Shown: piece by piece, positions 1 to 9,252 of the stretch | How positions within the stretch are numbered: position 1 is the first letter of the stretch | How the letters are laid out: every line of letters begins with the position of its first letter | NCBI GenBank assembly: GCA_937959265.1 | Contig: CALGMA010000012.1 | Coordinates: 20,958-84,957, forward strand | DNA from: an uncultured Anaerolineae bacterium | GTDB taxonomy: Bacteria; Chloroflexota; Anaerolineae; J036; Brachytrichaceae | Reading direction: 5' to 3' | Length of the DNA: 64,000 bases | Notes under the pieces: model-generated | The model's database searches: none | What the model was told of the DNA's origin: nothing | What the model saw: only the letters and a program-made list of their open reading frames with translations | Translations under genes and position numbers: made by a program

Positions 1-892
1 GCACGGTACCCACCTGGCCGTTCGCAAATAAGCTGAGCATCTCATCCAGCGGGAACTCGTTGCCGCGGATGATGCGCAAATCGAGCACTACGCCGTCCAC
101 GTTGCGATCTGCGCTCAAATCGCGCAGTGCGTCGGCTGTGTCGGCGCGCATCGTGCCCAGTTGTGTCGGGTTCGGCGCGATGTAGCCGATGTTCGTGTCG
201 GGCAAGCGCTTGTAGCTGATGGGGCTGCGCGGCTCGACCGGACGGCGCGTCAAGGTGACGTCGCGCGAGGGCTGACCGGGCGTGCGCACGGTGACGGTGA
301 CCTTGCTGCCGGTCTCGCCGCGCAGTTTGGGGATCAGCTCGTTGCGTTTGGCAAACGTCACCGGCTCACCTTCGATCGCGATGATGGCATCGTGTGGCTT
401 GATGCCGGCGCGATCGGCCGGCGAGTCGGGATACACTGCCAACACCAATAGGCGATCCTTGCCCTCCTGGGGCAGGTCAATCAAGACGCCGATGCCGGAA
501 TATGCCCCTGAGCTGCCGGATGACGGCTGGCTTTGCGCGGGCGGAAGCACGATCACTTCTTCATCTTTCAGCTCTGCGATGATCTTTTGCAAGCTCTCGA
601 CGAAGCGCGCCTCATCACCATCGCCCTGCGCGATCTTCAAGCGTTCGGCATCAACAGTCGTCTGCCACTCGTCGTTGATGGCATCGGCGTTGAGGTAAGT
701 CTCGCGCAGACTCTGTACGGCAAAGTCGAAGTCACGTAGTTGCGCAGCTACCTTGGGTGACACATCCACCGGCACGGCCGGCGTCACCCGGCGATTGAAG
801 AGACTGCTAAAACTGGGGCTGCCCACACACGCAGTGAGTGTGAGCAACATTGCTAAGCCTGATCCGATCAATAGACGGTTTACCCTGCTCAT
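1..892 (-). CDS. S41-family C-terminal processing peptidase, lipoprotein (partial, C-terminus off the left edge)
   Basis: The reading frame runs from an ATG at 892 to the left edge without a stop, giving the first ~297 residues. It opens with a lipoprotein signal (MSRVNRLLIGSG..., lipobox LTAC, Cys22), so the mature protein should be anchored on the outer face of the membrane. A PDZ-like domain follows around residues 135-215 (GIGVLIDLP, YPDSPADRAGIKPHDAIIAI). The frame then enters the S41 core (NIGYIAPN, VDGVVLDLR, GNEFPLDEML). The catalytic Ser/Lys would lie beyond the edge and cannot be checked. S41 (Ctp/tail-specific) proteases cleave exported proteins near the C-terminus. Family assignment is good; substrate unknown. 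A perfect TATAAT lies ~150 nt upstream of the start. Confidence 0.85.
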   Translation of the reverse strand, partial: MSRVNRLLIGSGLAMLLTLTACVGSPSFSSLFNRRVTPAVPVDVSPKVAAQLRDFDFAVQSLRETYLNADAINDEWQTTVDAERLKIAQGDGDEARFVESLQKIIAELKDEEVIVLPPAQSQPSSGSSGAYSGIGVLIDLPQEGKDRLLVLAVYPDSPADRAGIKPHDAIIAIEGEPVTFAKRNELIPKLRGETGSKVTVTVRTPGQPSRDVTLTRRPVEPRSPISYKRLPDTNIGYIAPNPTQLGTMRADTADALRDLSADRNVDGVVLDLRIIRGNEFPLDEMLSLFANGQVGTV

Positions 893-1040
893 CTTCGACT
901 TCACCTCGCTATTCCTCTAAACGCAACCCGCTCAAAAGTCGAAACTCGCCTGCGCATCCACGGCCCCCCCGGGCTTCTTCCGAATGGCGGTAACTAGGAC
1001 GACGATCGCGCGCTTGCCTGGTGTGGCTCCGCTGCAATAA

Positions 1041-1046
1041 ATTATA
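1041..1046 (-). promoter_or_regulatory. Candidate -10 box (TATAAT) for the S41 peptidase gene
   Basis: On the minus strand the hexamer TATAAT sits ~150 nt upstream of the S41 gene start, in an A/T-rich island inside GC-rich sequence. It overlaps a short inverted repeat (GCAATA...TATTGC). No convincing TTGACA lies 16-18 nt upstream, so the -35 is weak or absent. Apart from this and the hairpin at 1130-1164, I see nothing in the 312-bp gap between the two genes. Confidence 0.4.
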
Positions 1047-1129
1047 TTGCGGCGCAGGCGCGTTCTCCCTACGCAGTAGTCGCATCGGCTCAAGTGGTCA
1101 GGGTGGCTTGAACGCGGGCGTCAATCGCG

Positions 1130-1164
1130 CAACGCCCGACAAGCTTGATGCCTGTCGGGCGTTG
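1130..1164 (-). terminator. Hairpin downstream of the FAA hydrolase gene
   Basis: Perfect 11-bp inverted repeat CAACGCCCGAC / GTCGGGCGTTG with a 13-nt loop, 41 nt after the stop codon of the FAA hydrolase. No T-run follows on the minus strand, so termination may be weak or Rho-assisted. Confidence 0.5.
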
Positions 1165-1204
1165 AACCTATTCGCTCCTCGTCGGGGTTAATTTTGCCCT
1201 GCGC

Positions 1205-2047
1205 TCAGCGCACGCGGCAGAAGTTGGTCAGGGCGCCGATTCGCTCGATCTCAACCGTGACTTCGTCGCCGTCCTTCAGCCACACCGGCGGCTTCATGCC
1301 CATGCCCACACCGGGTGGCGTGCCGGTGGCGATCAGGTCGCCGGGCATCAGCGTCATGAACTTGCTGAGGTATGACACCAGCGTCGCCACGTCGAAGATC
1401 ATCTCGCGCGTGTTGGAGTTCTGCACCACTTTGCCGTTCACCAGGCAGCGGATGGCCAGGTTCTGCGGGTCGGGGATTTCATCGGCGGTGACCAGGCACG
1501 GGCCGACCGGGCAAAAGCCATCGAGCGTCTTGCCCAGTGTGAACTGTTTGGCGCTGTCGGTGAGCTGGATGTCGCGCGCGCTCACGTCGTTCACGCAAGT
1601 GTAGCCGCCGATATAGGCCATAGCGTCTTCCTTGCTTACGCGATAGCACGGCTTGCCGATCACCACGCCCAGCTCGGCTTCCCAGTCCACTTGCTGCGTG
1701 GCGTCGGCATACCAGGTGATTGCATCGCCCGGATGCGCCAGGGCGTTGGCGAACTTGGCAAATACCACCGGCCGCGCAGGCGGCTGAGAGTTGCTCTCTT
1801 TGACGTGATCCATGTAGTTCAAACCGATGCAGATGAAGGAGCGCGGTGTGAACGGCGCGCGCAGGCGTGGCAGAGCCGGCATCTGGTGCGCAGGGTCGGC
1901 CATCAGCCGTTCGGCCTGCGCCCGCGCCGGGGGATTCGATGCGATCTCGAGCGCGCTGCCTACTTCGGTGAGGTCTACGGCGCCGCCGTCGGGGTGCAGT
2001 GCGCCCACGCCGGTGCGCCCGTCGAGTTCGTAGGTGATGAGTTTCAT
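1205..2047 (-). CDS. Fumarylacetoacetate hydrolase (FAA) family protein
   Basis: A 280-residue protein starting MKLITYELDG at 2047; the frame is open upstream, but the conserved N-terminus begins at this ATG. The C-terminal ~200 residues are a classic FAA_hydrolase domain. It has the IGLNYMDHVKE motif, the metal-binding DWEAELGVVIG segment (acidic ligands near residues 140-144), the VNDVSARD motif and GDLIATGTPPGVG near the end. Family members hydrolyse C-C bonds of acylpyruvates or related beta-diketo acids, or act on ureidoglycolate-like or dehydrated sugar acids, using Mg2+ or Mn2+. The exact substrate cannot be read from sequence. It is monocistronic, divergent from the antiporter gene. 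Confidence 0.9.
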   Translation of the reverse strand: MKLITYELDGRTGVGALHPDGGAVDLTEVGSALEIASNPPARAQAERLMADPAHQMPALPRLRAPFTPRSFICIGLNYMDHVKESNSQPPARPVVFAKFANALAHPGDAITWYADATQQVDWEAELGVVIGKPCYRVSKEDAMAYIGGYTCVNDVSARDIQLTDSAKQFTLGKTLDGFCPVGPCLVTADEIPDPQNLAIRCLVNGKVVQNSNTREMIFDVATLVSYLSKFMTLMPGDLIATGTPPGVGMGMKPPVWLKDGDEVTVEIERIGALTNFCRVR

Positions 2048-2204
2048 AGCGTGCGAAGTGTAAGCCAGATTCGCCGGGCTTGCCGGCCCGCTCGGTTTGC
2101 GCGGATAATACGCACAGCCGTCCACACTGCGCACGACGCCCCCTTCCCACTAAGGCTCAAACCGAACAGGGATCGGCTCTCGATCCAGGCCAAGACCAGA
2201 GTTG

Positions 2205-4217
2205 ATGCACGATATTCCCCTGCTGATCCACATCGCTGTCGCGCTCAGCGTGGCGTTTTTGGGCGGCGTGCTCGCCCGACGTATCGGTCTGCCGACCATC
2301 GTCGGATATTTGCTCGCCGGCGTCGCCATCGGTCCCTTCAGCCCGGCGTTCGTCGGCGATGTGGAGACCATCAGCCAGCTCGCCGAGCTGGGGGTGATCT
2401 TTCTCATGTTTGGCGTTGGCATTCACTTCTCGCTCCGTGATTTGTGGCAGGTGCGCAGCGTCGCCTTGCCAGGTGCGATCTTGCAGATGATTGCTGCTTC
2501 TGCACTGGGGTTCGCATTCACGCGCCTGTGGGGGTGGTCGGTCACGTCCGGCTTGGTGCTCGGCGTGGCAGTCTCGGTGGCCAGCACGGTGGTGCTACTG
2601 CGCGGGCTGATGGATAACGGTCTGTTGAATACCAAGCATGGCCGCGTCGCGGTAGGCTGGCTGGTGTTGGAAGACCTGGCCAGTGTGCTGATTCTGGTCA
2701 CGCTGCCGGTGGTCGCAGTGGCCGGCCCGAACGCCGGCTCACAGAACATTGCCTGGACGGTGGTCAAAGCAGGCGCTTTCGTGGCGTTGACGCTATTTGT
2801 CGGCGGACGCGTCGTGCCGTGGGTATTGCTGCGCGTTGCGCGCACGCGTTCGCGCGAGCTGTTCATCCTGTTGGTGCTGGTGCTGGCGCTGGGCACAGCC
2901 ATTAGCTCCTCAGAATTGTTCGGCGTGTCGCTGGCGCTGGGGGCGTTCCTGGCCGGGGTGATCATCAGCGAGTCCCCGCTCAGCCATCAGGCCGGCGCCG
3001 ATCTGTTACCTTTCCGCGAGGCGTTCGCCGTGCTGTTCTTTGTGTCGGTGGGCATGCTGGTCAACCCGGCATACTTAATCGCCAACGCCGGGCATGTGCT
3101 GGCGCTCACCGCGCTCATTGTGATCGGCAAACCGGTCATCACAATCCTGCTGGGGACGATGCTGCCGGCGCCGGCGCGCACCTCGCTGGTCGTTGCTGCC
3201 GGCCTCAGCCAGATCGGCGAATTCTCGTTCATCATCGGCCAGGCGGGGTTGAATTTGGGCTTGCTCGATCGCGATCAGTACTCGCTCATCCTGGCCGGGT
3301 CGCTGCTATCCATCACGCTGAACCCGTTCATGTATCGGCTGATTCGCTCGGCCGAGTCGGTTCTGCGCCGCTGGCCGGCATTTTGGCAGCGGTTGGACAA
3401 GCATGGCCCGGAGCAGCCGCTGCCGCGCGAGACCCTGAGCGACCACGTGGTGATCGTTGGCTACGGGCGGGTTGGCCGGCACATCGTAGATGTGCTCGGA
3501 TCGCTCGGCGTCCCACATCTGGTCGTAGACTCCGACGCGACGCGCGTTGCTGCCCTGGAGCAGCGTGGCGTCCCGACATTATTCGGCGATGCGGCTAACT
3601 CGGAAATCCTGGCACATGCGCACTTGCTGCGCGCCCGGGCGTTGGTTGTGGCGCTCCCCGATGAAGCCACGACAGAAATGACGGTGATGAGCGCGCGTCG
3701 GCTTGCGCCCGATGTGCCGATCATTGCACGAGCGATCACACCGGACGGCGTCAAGCGACTGGCCATGCTGGGCGCGCAAGACGTAATTCATCCAGAGTTG
3801 GAAGGTGGGCTGGAGATCGTCCGCCACACGCTGCTACGACTCGGCTTGCCGATTCGCGAGGTGCAACAATACGCCGATGCGGTGCGGCGTGAGCACTACG
3901 ATGTCGGCGCCGGCGCGGAGCGACATGCGCTGCGACAGTTCATGGAAGCCGCGCAGATCCTCGAAATCACGCTCTTTGAGTTAGCAGAGGACAGCCCGGT
4001 CGCCGGCATCACGTTAGCAGAGGCGGATATCCGCGGGCGGACGGGCGCGTCGGTGGTCGTCATCCTGCGCGGGCAGCAGATCATGCCCAACCCGAAATCG
4101 CACACTGTGCTGCTGCCGGGCGACCACATCGGCCTGGTCGGTGACGTGGAACAGATCGCCGCCGCTGAGCAGATCATCACGCAACCGGCGCGCATTGAGG
4201 CGCGGTCGGTCACCTGA
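2205..4217 (+). CDS. Kef/YbaL-type monovalent cation:proton antiporter (CPA2) with RCK domains
   Basis: A 670-residue membrane protein. Residues ~1-390 form a Na+/H+ exchanger-type domain with about a dozen hydrophobic segments, including IGLPTIVGYLLAG near the N-terminus and VLEDLASVLILV in the core. A TrkA-N/RCK-N Rossmann domain follows, with nucleotide motif GYGRVG at residues ~419-424 and acidic VVDSD. A TrkA-C domain ends the protein (~580-665, ending LPGDHIGLVGD). Such proteins export K+ or Na+ in exchange for protons and are gated by nucleotide binding. The start could be the TTG at 2202 or ATG at 2205; no clear Shine-Dalgarno is visible. The 3' end overlaps the convergent metallopeptidase gene by 8 bp. 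Confidence 0.92.
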   Translation: MHDIPLLIHIAVALSVAFLGGVLARRIGLPTIVGYLLAGVAIGPFSPAFVGDVETISQLAELGVIFLMFGVGIHFSLRDLWQVRSVALPGAILQMIAASALGFAFTRLWGWSVTSGLVLGVAVSVASTVVLLRGLMDNGLLNTKHGRVAVGWLVLEDLASVLILVTLPVVAVAGPNAGSQNIAWTVVKAGAFVALTLFVGGRVVPWVLLRVARTRSRELFILLVLVLALGTAISSSELFGVSLALGAFLAGVIISESPLSHQAGADLLPFREAFAVLFFVSVGMLVNPAYLIANAGHVLALTALIVIGKPVITILLGTMLPAPARTSLVVAAGLSQIGEFSFIIGQAGLNLGLLDRDQYSLILAGSLLSITLNPFMYRLIRSAESVLRRWPAFWQRLDKHGPEQPLPRETLSDHVVIVGYGRVGRHIVDVLGSLGVPHLVVDSDATRVAALEQRGVPTLFGDAANSEILAHAHLLRARALVVALPDEATTEMTVMSARRLAPDVPIIARAITPDGVKRLAMLGAQDVIHPELEGGLEIVRHTLLRLGLPIREVQQYADAVRREHYDVGAGAERHALRQFMEAAQILEITLFELAEDSPVAGITLAEADIRGRTGASVVVILRGQQIMPNPKSHTVLLPGDHIGLVGDVEQIAAAEQIITQPARIEARSVT

Positions 4218-6294
4218 TCTGCAGCTCGTATCCGGCCGGCTCGGTGGTGCCCTGCGTCGTGGGCGAGATGGCCAGCACGGCGCTGCGCACCGTCCCGCCG
4301 AAGTCGAGCATCAGCGCGCCGGCATTGTCGGTGAGCGTCATGCGTTGTAGCCGACGTTTGCCGTCGCGGTCGGTGAGGATGACCTGCACCTGCCAACGCT
4401 GCGGCAGCCAATTGCCGACGCGCACCCAGCCCTCTGCCTGCCAACCCAAGTCGGCACCTGCGTCGTCGTAGAAGCCAATCTCCGGGATGGCAATGTTATC
4501 TACCGCCAATCCTTCGCGATTGATCGCGGCGTCGGTGACCATCTCGAAGCGCAGCAGGATCTTCTTGCCGGCGAATTCGTCCAGGCTAAGGCGCTCGTCC
4601 AACCAGCGCGGTGCATCGGTCTTCTCGGTCCCGCCGGATGGGCCGGTGTAGCCACAGCCCAGGTTGGCATTTTGTGGGTTGTCTGTGGTACAAGAGGTAG
4701 GCGAGAGCACCTTCCAGGTCAGGCCGCCGTCCTCGCTGACGGTGACGTAGGCATAGTCGTAATTCTTCTCCAGCCGATACCATGCCCGGTAGGTGAGTGT
4801 GGCGCTCGTGACGCCGGTAAGGTCCACCTCGCGCGTCAGGCGTGAGTTGCTGGCGTCGGCGCGGTTGGACCACCAGAACGCGCCATCGGCCTCGTTGGTC
4901 GGCAATAGCGAGACAATGGTCGAGCCGGTGAACGCGATCGTCACCGGCCGGCTCCCCATGAGTTCGTAGTAGTGCGTGCCGAACTGCGCCAGCCCCTCAC
5001 GAACCGAGTATGGATAGTCCTGGGCATTCAGTTCGGCGCGCGTTGCCATCGGTGGCACGCGGATCGTGGCATAGTTGTAGCGATTCGTCCCCGGCTCGAT
5101 CGCCTCACGGTTCATGTAATTAGCAATGACGAAATCGGCAAACAGCGCTTCGAACGTGAGCGGTCGTCCGGTGTCGAGGTTCACCATGCCAGCCTCGGCC
5201 AGCACTTGCATCAAAGCCCGCGCGCTGCGCTCCGGCGAGCGCGCGAACTTCCGCAGAATCTCCTCTCCGAAGCGGTCGTAGAGATAAGACCAGAATAGAT
5301 AGCCCGCGCCGTAGTGCGCGCTGTTGCCGCCGGCGCTGCTTTCCTGCCAGGTGTTGAGCTGTGTGTCCGGCGCCGCGGCAAAGTCGTACACCGTCGTGAC
5401 CGAATCGCCATAGCCGTTCAGACGCTCTGCGAACTGCGCCGCCCCTTCTTCCAGCCACAGATCGGGCGTATGGGTCTGGTTGAAGCTGATCATGTGCTGG
5501 AATTCGTGGGCGATGGTGCTGAGATACGTTTCGCTGGCCGGATCGGATCCGTTGTAGCCGCGCGCGGCGTGCATGATGAAGATTTGCCCTTCGTTCGAGT
5601 CGCTGCGCACAGCCCGCGGATAGCCGTCGGGTGAGGAGAAGTAGCCGCCGACCGTGCGGCCCAGGCCGAGGGCATGCACAATGTGCACGCGCGGGTCGCA
5701 ATCCACGCCTGGCAAGTCCTCGCTGCCGAAGAACTCGCGCGTGCGCGGATAAATCCGGCGATCGAAGATCTCGACTGCGCGGCGCAGCTTGTCCTGGTTC
5801 AAGCGCACCCGCGTGGGCGTGCTCTGCACCCACATGTAAACGTGCTCACCCTTCTCCTCCAGGCGCGCTTCGATCTGGAACAACTCGTCGGTGTCCGAAT
5901 TGGTCAGGGTGAAGATGCGCGTCGCACCGACCTGATACTCCGGGGCAAGCTTGGGACAACTGACCTCAGCTTCCTTCGGCGATACGCCTTTGAAGCGGAT
6001 TGCCAGCTCGGCCAGGTCTTCGCGGGGCAACACGGCAGTAGTGATTATCTCGATCGGATCGTCGGGCGCGCCGGGCTGCGGCGTTGGGCGAATCACCTCG
6101 ATCGGCGCGTTTGTCGTCTTGCCCTCTCCGACGGGCGGGCTGTCAATATCCGGTGGGAAGTCTCGAAACTCGGGGCCGCTGAAGGTGCGCATGGCCGCCA
6201 GCCAGGTCAGGCCGGCGCCAATGGTGCCGAAGCAGGCGCAAATCAACATCAAGCCGACGATGATGACGATCCAGGCGTTGCGACTGTTGTTCAT
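4210..6294 (-). CDS. Membrane-anchored HExxH zinc metallopeptidase with M6-like C-terminal domain
   Basis: About 694 residues. One N-terminal hydrophobic segment (WIVIIVGLMLICACFG) makes it secreted or membrane-anchored. A long disordered Pro-rich region follows. The zinc motif HEFQH lies at residues 263-267, with a downstream LEEGAAQF about 20 residues later that probably supplies the third ligand (gluzincin style). The C-terminal ~200 residues (TLTYRAWYRLE, YVTVSEDGGLTW, LRFEMVTD, LAVDNIAIPE) look like the beta-sandwich accessory module of immune-inhibitor-A (M6) proteases. I cannot place it firmly in M6 versus M30-like families. An upstream in-frame ATG exists at 6318; the start at 6294 (MNNSRNAW) gives a tighter signal anchor. 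Confidence 0.75.
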   Translation of the reverse strand: MNNSRNAWIVIIVGLMLICACFGTIGAGLTWLAAMRTFSGPEFRDFPPDIDSPPVGEGKTTNAPIEVIRPTPQPGAPDDPIEIITTAVLPREDLAELAIRFKGVSPKEAEVSCPKLAPEYQVGATRIFTLTNSDTDELFQIEARLEEKGEHVYMWVQSTPTRVRLNQDKLRRAVEIFDRRIYPRTREFFGSEDLPGVDCDPRVHIVHALGLGRTVGGYFSSPDGYPRAVRSDSNEGQIFIMHAARGYNGSDPASETYLSTIAHEFQHMISFNQTHTPDLWLEEGAAQFAERLNGYGDSVTTVYDFAAAPDTQLNTWQESSAGGNSAHYGAGYLFWSYLYDRFGEEILRKFARSPERSARALMQVLAEAGMVNLDTGRPLTFEALFADFVIANYMNREAIEPGTNRYNYATIRVPPMATRAELNAQDYPYSVREGLAQFGTHYYELMGSRPVTIAFTGSTIVSLLPTNEADGAFWWSNRADASNSRLTREVDLTGVTSATLTYRAWYRLEKNYDYAYVTVSEDGGLTWKVLSPTSCTTDNPQNANLGCGYTGPSGGTEKTDAPRWLDERLSLDEFAGKKILLRFEMVTDAAINREGLAVDNIAIPEIGFYDDAGADLGWQAEGWVRVGNWLPQRWQVQVILTDRDGKRRLQRMTLTDNAGALMLDFGGTVRSAVLAISPTTQGTTEPAGYELQIR

Positions 6295-6529
6295 GACTGT
6301 GGTTTGGAACGGCGCCATGACGAGGCTACTTGTTCTCCCTGAGATGGCTCTGAGGCGCGCTTAGTTGCACGCTAAGCATTGCTCGGTTGGCGGTCTAGTC
6401 TGCTGTGACGTCCTCCGATGCCCGACTGTTTGGCACACAGCAGTGTACGTACGCCACCACCTGCCGGATCGCGAAACGCCTGGCGATGTCAATCTCCTAT
6501 CTTCAATTCTCGATCTCCGTGATATCGAC

Positions 6530-9064
6530 TCACCGACGCACGGTCGCGCCAAGTTGCCCCTCGACTGCGCGAATGATTTTGGCGCGCAATTTCTCCACAT
6601 CCTTGTCGGTAAGCGTCCGGTCTTCGGCCTGATATGTCAGCGAGTAAGCGAGGCTTTTCTTGCCTGAGCCGATCTGCTCGCCGCGGTAGACATCGAACAG
6701 GTGCATATCGCGCAGCAGCGCGCCGCCGGCCTGGCGGATCGTCCGCGCCACGGCTGCTGCCGGCACAGCTTCGTCCACGACGATGGCCAGGTCTTCAATG
6801 GTGGCCGGGAAGCGCGGCAGGTCTCGGATCGCATAGTCCCGGGCCACGGCGTGGCGCAGCGCTTCCAAGTCGAAATCGGCGATCAGCACCGTCCGGTCGG
6901 CAGGCAGCCCCCACGCTTCGCGCACGCGCGGGTGCAACTCGCCAAAGATGCCCAACAGCATCCCCGACGCATCGCATGCGCGCACTGCGGCCGTTCGGCC
7001 TGGGTAGTATGTCGGGTGCATTGTCGGCTCGTAGGTCACCTCGCCGAGGTGCAGCCCATCCAGCAACGACTCGACCACGCCCTTCAAGTCGTAGAAATCC
7101 ATGACGGGCGCGCCGTCCGCGTTGCCGGTGCGCCAGGAGGGTTCGGCGCGCGCGCCGCTCATCGCAATCGCTAGGCGCGGCTTCTCTTCGGGCAGGCGCC
7201 CATCGCTGCCGGGCAAGAAAACGGCGCCGATCTCGAAAAGCGCCACGCGCGCATGATGGCGCAGGTTGGCCGCCAGCGCTTCGAGCGCGCCGCTCACCAG
7301 GGTGTGGCGCATCACGGTGCGCTCGGGATTGATCGGGTTGGCCAGCGTGACGTAGGGCCGGTGATCGGCAGGTGTATTGGGCGCGTAGATGCGCGCTTCT
7401 TGTTCCGGCGTGGTCAGGCGATAGGTGACGATCTCTTGCAAGCCGGCGCCCACCAGCAAGTCGCGCACGCGTTCCTCAAAGTCGAGTTCGGGGTTGCCGT
7501 GGATGGGCGGCAGCGCGTCGGCCATCAGCGTCTCCGGGATGCGATCGTAGCCGTAAATGCGGGCGATCTCCTCGATGAGGTCGTGCTCGCCCTCGATGTC
7601 CAAGCGATGCTCCGGAGTCGTCACCGTCAGGCGCGGCAGTTGGGGAGCGGGAGTGGCGACTCCCGGCTGCTCACTCCCGCCCTCGGCCTTTACCTCAAAT
7701 TCCAGCGAACGCAGGATGCGCGCCATCTCCTCGACTGCCATCTCGACGCCGAGCAGCTTGTTCACCCGCTCTGGATGCAGCGTGATGCTGACGGGTTGAG
7801 CCGGCGAGGGGTAGGCGTCGAGGATGCCCCGGCTGATTACTCCGCCAGCATATCGCTGCAGCAGATGCAGTCCGCGCCGCTGGGCGACCATCGCCAGTGC
7901 CGGATGCACACCGCGCGAGAAGCGATACGAGGCCTCGCTGTGCAGGTTGTGGTGGCGCGCGGTCTTGCGGATGCTGATGTTGTCCCACGCTGCCACCTCA
8001 AACAGCACGTTGCGCGTTGCTTCTTTCACCTCGCTGTCGGCGCCACCCATCACGCCGGCCACGCTGAGCGGGCCGACTTCGTCGCACACCAGGATGTCGG
8101 TCGGCTGCAAATCGCGCGTTTGCCCGTCTAGGGTGGTAAGGGCCTCGCCCGGCTCGGCCAGGCGCGTGATGATCGTGCGGATGCCGCTCGGTCCGACCCG
8201 CACGGCGTCCAGGTCGAAGGCGTGCGTCGGCTGGCCAAATTCGAGCATGACGTAGTTGGAGATGTCCACGATGTTGTTGATCGCGCGCATGCCACACAAC
8301 GCCAGCCGTCGCTGCATCCAAAAGGGCGAGAGGCCGATCGTGACGCCCCGAATAATGCCGGCGGTGAAGCGCGGGTTCAATCTTGGATTGCGAATCTCGA
8401 TGCGCAGCTCGCCTTCGATGGGTTCACCCTCGGCGGTGAAGTCCATCGGCGGGTAGCGGACGGTCTGACCGGTGAGCGCGGCGACTTCGCGCGCGATGCC
8501 GATGATGGACGCGGCGCGGGCCGTGCTCGGCAAGATGGCGACCTCTAACACGGCATCGCCGAGATAATCGGCCAGCGGCGCGCCGACCGGCGCATCGTCG
8601 GGCAGGATGAGGATGCCTTCGTGTTCGTCGCTCAGCCCCAGCTCCTTCTCGCTGCACACCATCGAGTCGTTCTTGATGCCGCGCAACGTCGCCTCTTTCA
8701 AGGTCATGATGACCTTGCCCGCTTTGTGACCGTCGTACAGGCGCGCGCCTTTCAGCGCCAACACCACCTTTTGCCCGCTGTCGCCGGGCCGAATGTTCGG
8801 CGCGCCGGTGACGACCGTGATCGGCTGATCGGCGCCATAATCTACCGTGGCCAGCAGTAAGCGATCGGCGTTGGGATGGCGCTCGACCTTGAGCAATTGA
8901 CCGACGAAGATTTTGTCGCGATCCCACGGCAGCTCACTGCCGGGCAATCCGACATACTCGATGTGCTCAACCTCGAAGCCGGCCAGCGTCAACTTTTCGG
9001 CTAGAACTTCAACAGGCAGGGTAACTTCGACGTATTCTCGCAGCCAGGAGATTGGAACGCGCAT
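6530..9064 (-). CDS. pheT: Phenylalanyl-tRNA synthetase beta subunit
   Basis: Full-length 844 residues, slightly longer than the usual ~800. Domain order is canonical: N-terminal MRVPISWLREYV; EMAP/tRNA-binding OB fold (~residues 45-155, HPNADRLLLATVD); B3/4 editing domain (~215-395); B5 (~420-500); catalytic-like core (~515-725, GYDRIPETLM at its front); and C-terminal anticodon-binding FDX-ACB (~750-844, FPATIEDLAIVVD and YRGEQIGSGKKSLAYSL). With PheS it charges tRNA-Phe as an alpha2beta2 enzyme. No pheS is in the window, so the pair is split here, unlike the usual pheST operon. It is divergent from the ROK kinase gene. Confidence 0.97.
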   Translation of the reverse strand: MRVPISWLREYVEVTLPVEVLAEKLTLAGFEVEHIEYVGLPGSELPWDRDKIFVGQLLKVERHPNADRLLLATVDYGADQPITVVTGAPNIRPGDSGQKVVLALKGARLYDGHKAGKVIMTLKEATLRGIKNDSMVCSEKELGLSDEHEGILILPDDAPVGAPLADYLGDAVLEVAILPSTARAASIIGIAREVAALTGQTVRYPPMDFTAEGEPIEGELRIEIRNPRLNPRFTAGIIRGVTIGLSPFWMQRRLALCGMRAINNIVDISNYVMLEFGQPTHAFDLDAVRVGPSGIRTIITRLAEPGEALTTLDGQTRDLQPTDILVCDEVGPLSVAGVMGGADSEVKEATRNVLFEVAAWDNISIRKTARHHNLHSEASYRFSRGVHPALAMVAQRRGLHLLQRYAGGVISRGILDAYPSPAQPVSITLHPERVNKLLGVEMAVEEMARILRSLEFEVKAEGGSEQPGVATPAPQLPRLTVTTPEHRLDIEGEHDLIEEIARIYGYDRIPETLMADALPPIHGNPELDFEERVRDLLVGAGLQEIVTYRLTTPEQEARIYAPNTPADHRPYVTLANPINPERTVMRHTLVSGALEALAANLRHHARVALFEIGAVFLPGSDGRLPEEKPRLAIAMSGARAEPSWRTGNADGAPVMDFYDLKGVVESLLDGLHLGEVTYEPTMHPTYYPGRTAAVRACDASGMLLGIFGELHPRVREAWGLPADRTVLIADFDLEALRHAVARDYAIRDLPRFPATIEDLAIVVDEAVPAAAVARTIRQAGGALLRDMHLFDVYRGEQIGSGKKSLAYSLTYQAEDRTLTDKDVEKLRAKIIRAVEGQLGATVRR

Positions 9065-9252
9065 GATGATGTGCGGCTCACTTCACTTTGCAAAATGGAT
9101 GTGAGATTCTAACATTGGCGCACATTCGTGCGGGCGCATCAGGTTAGCGGAGGCTTTATACCTGTGCGTTGTTGCGCAGCGCGACGGATGCGGCTTTCGG
9201 CCAGGACGGATAATCTGTCGAACTACAACACAGGGACAACGGAGATGCAATC

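Noticed and set aside
7253..8131. 292-codon frame opposite pheT
   Set aside because: Antisense artefact of GC-rich coding sequence; pheT is full length here.
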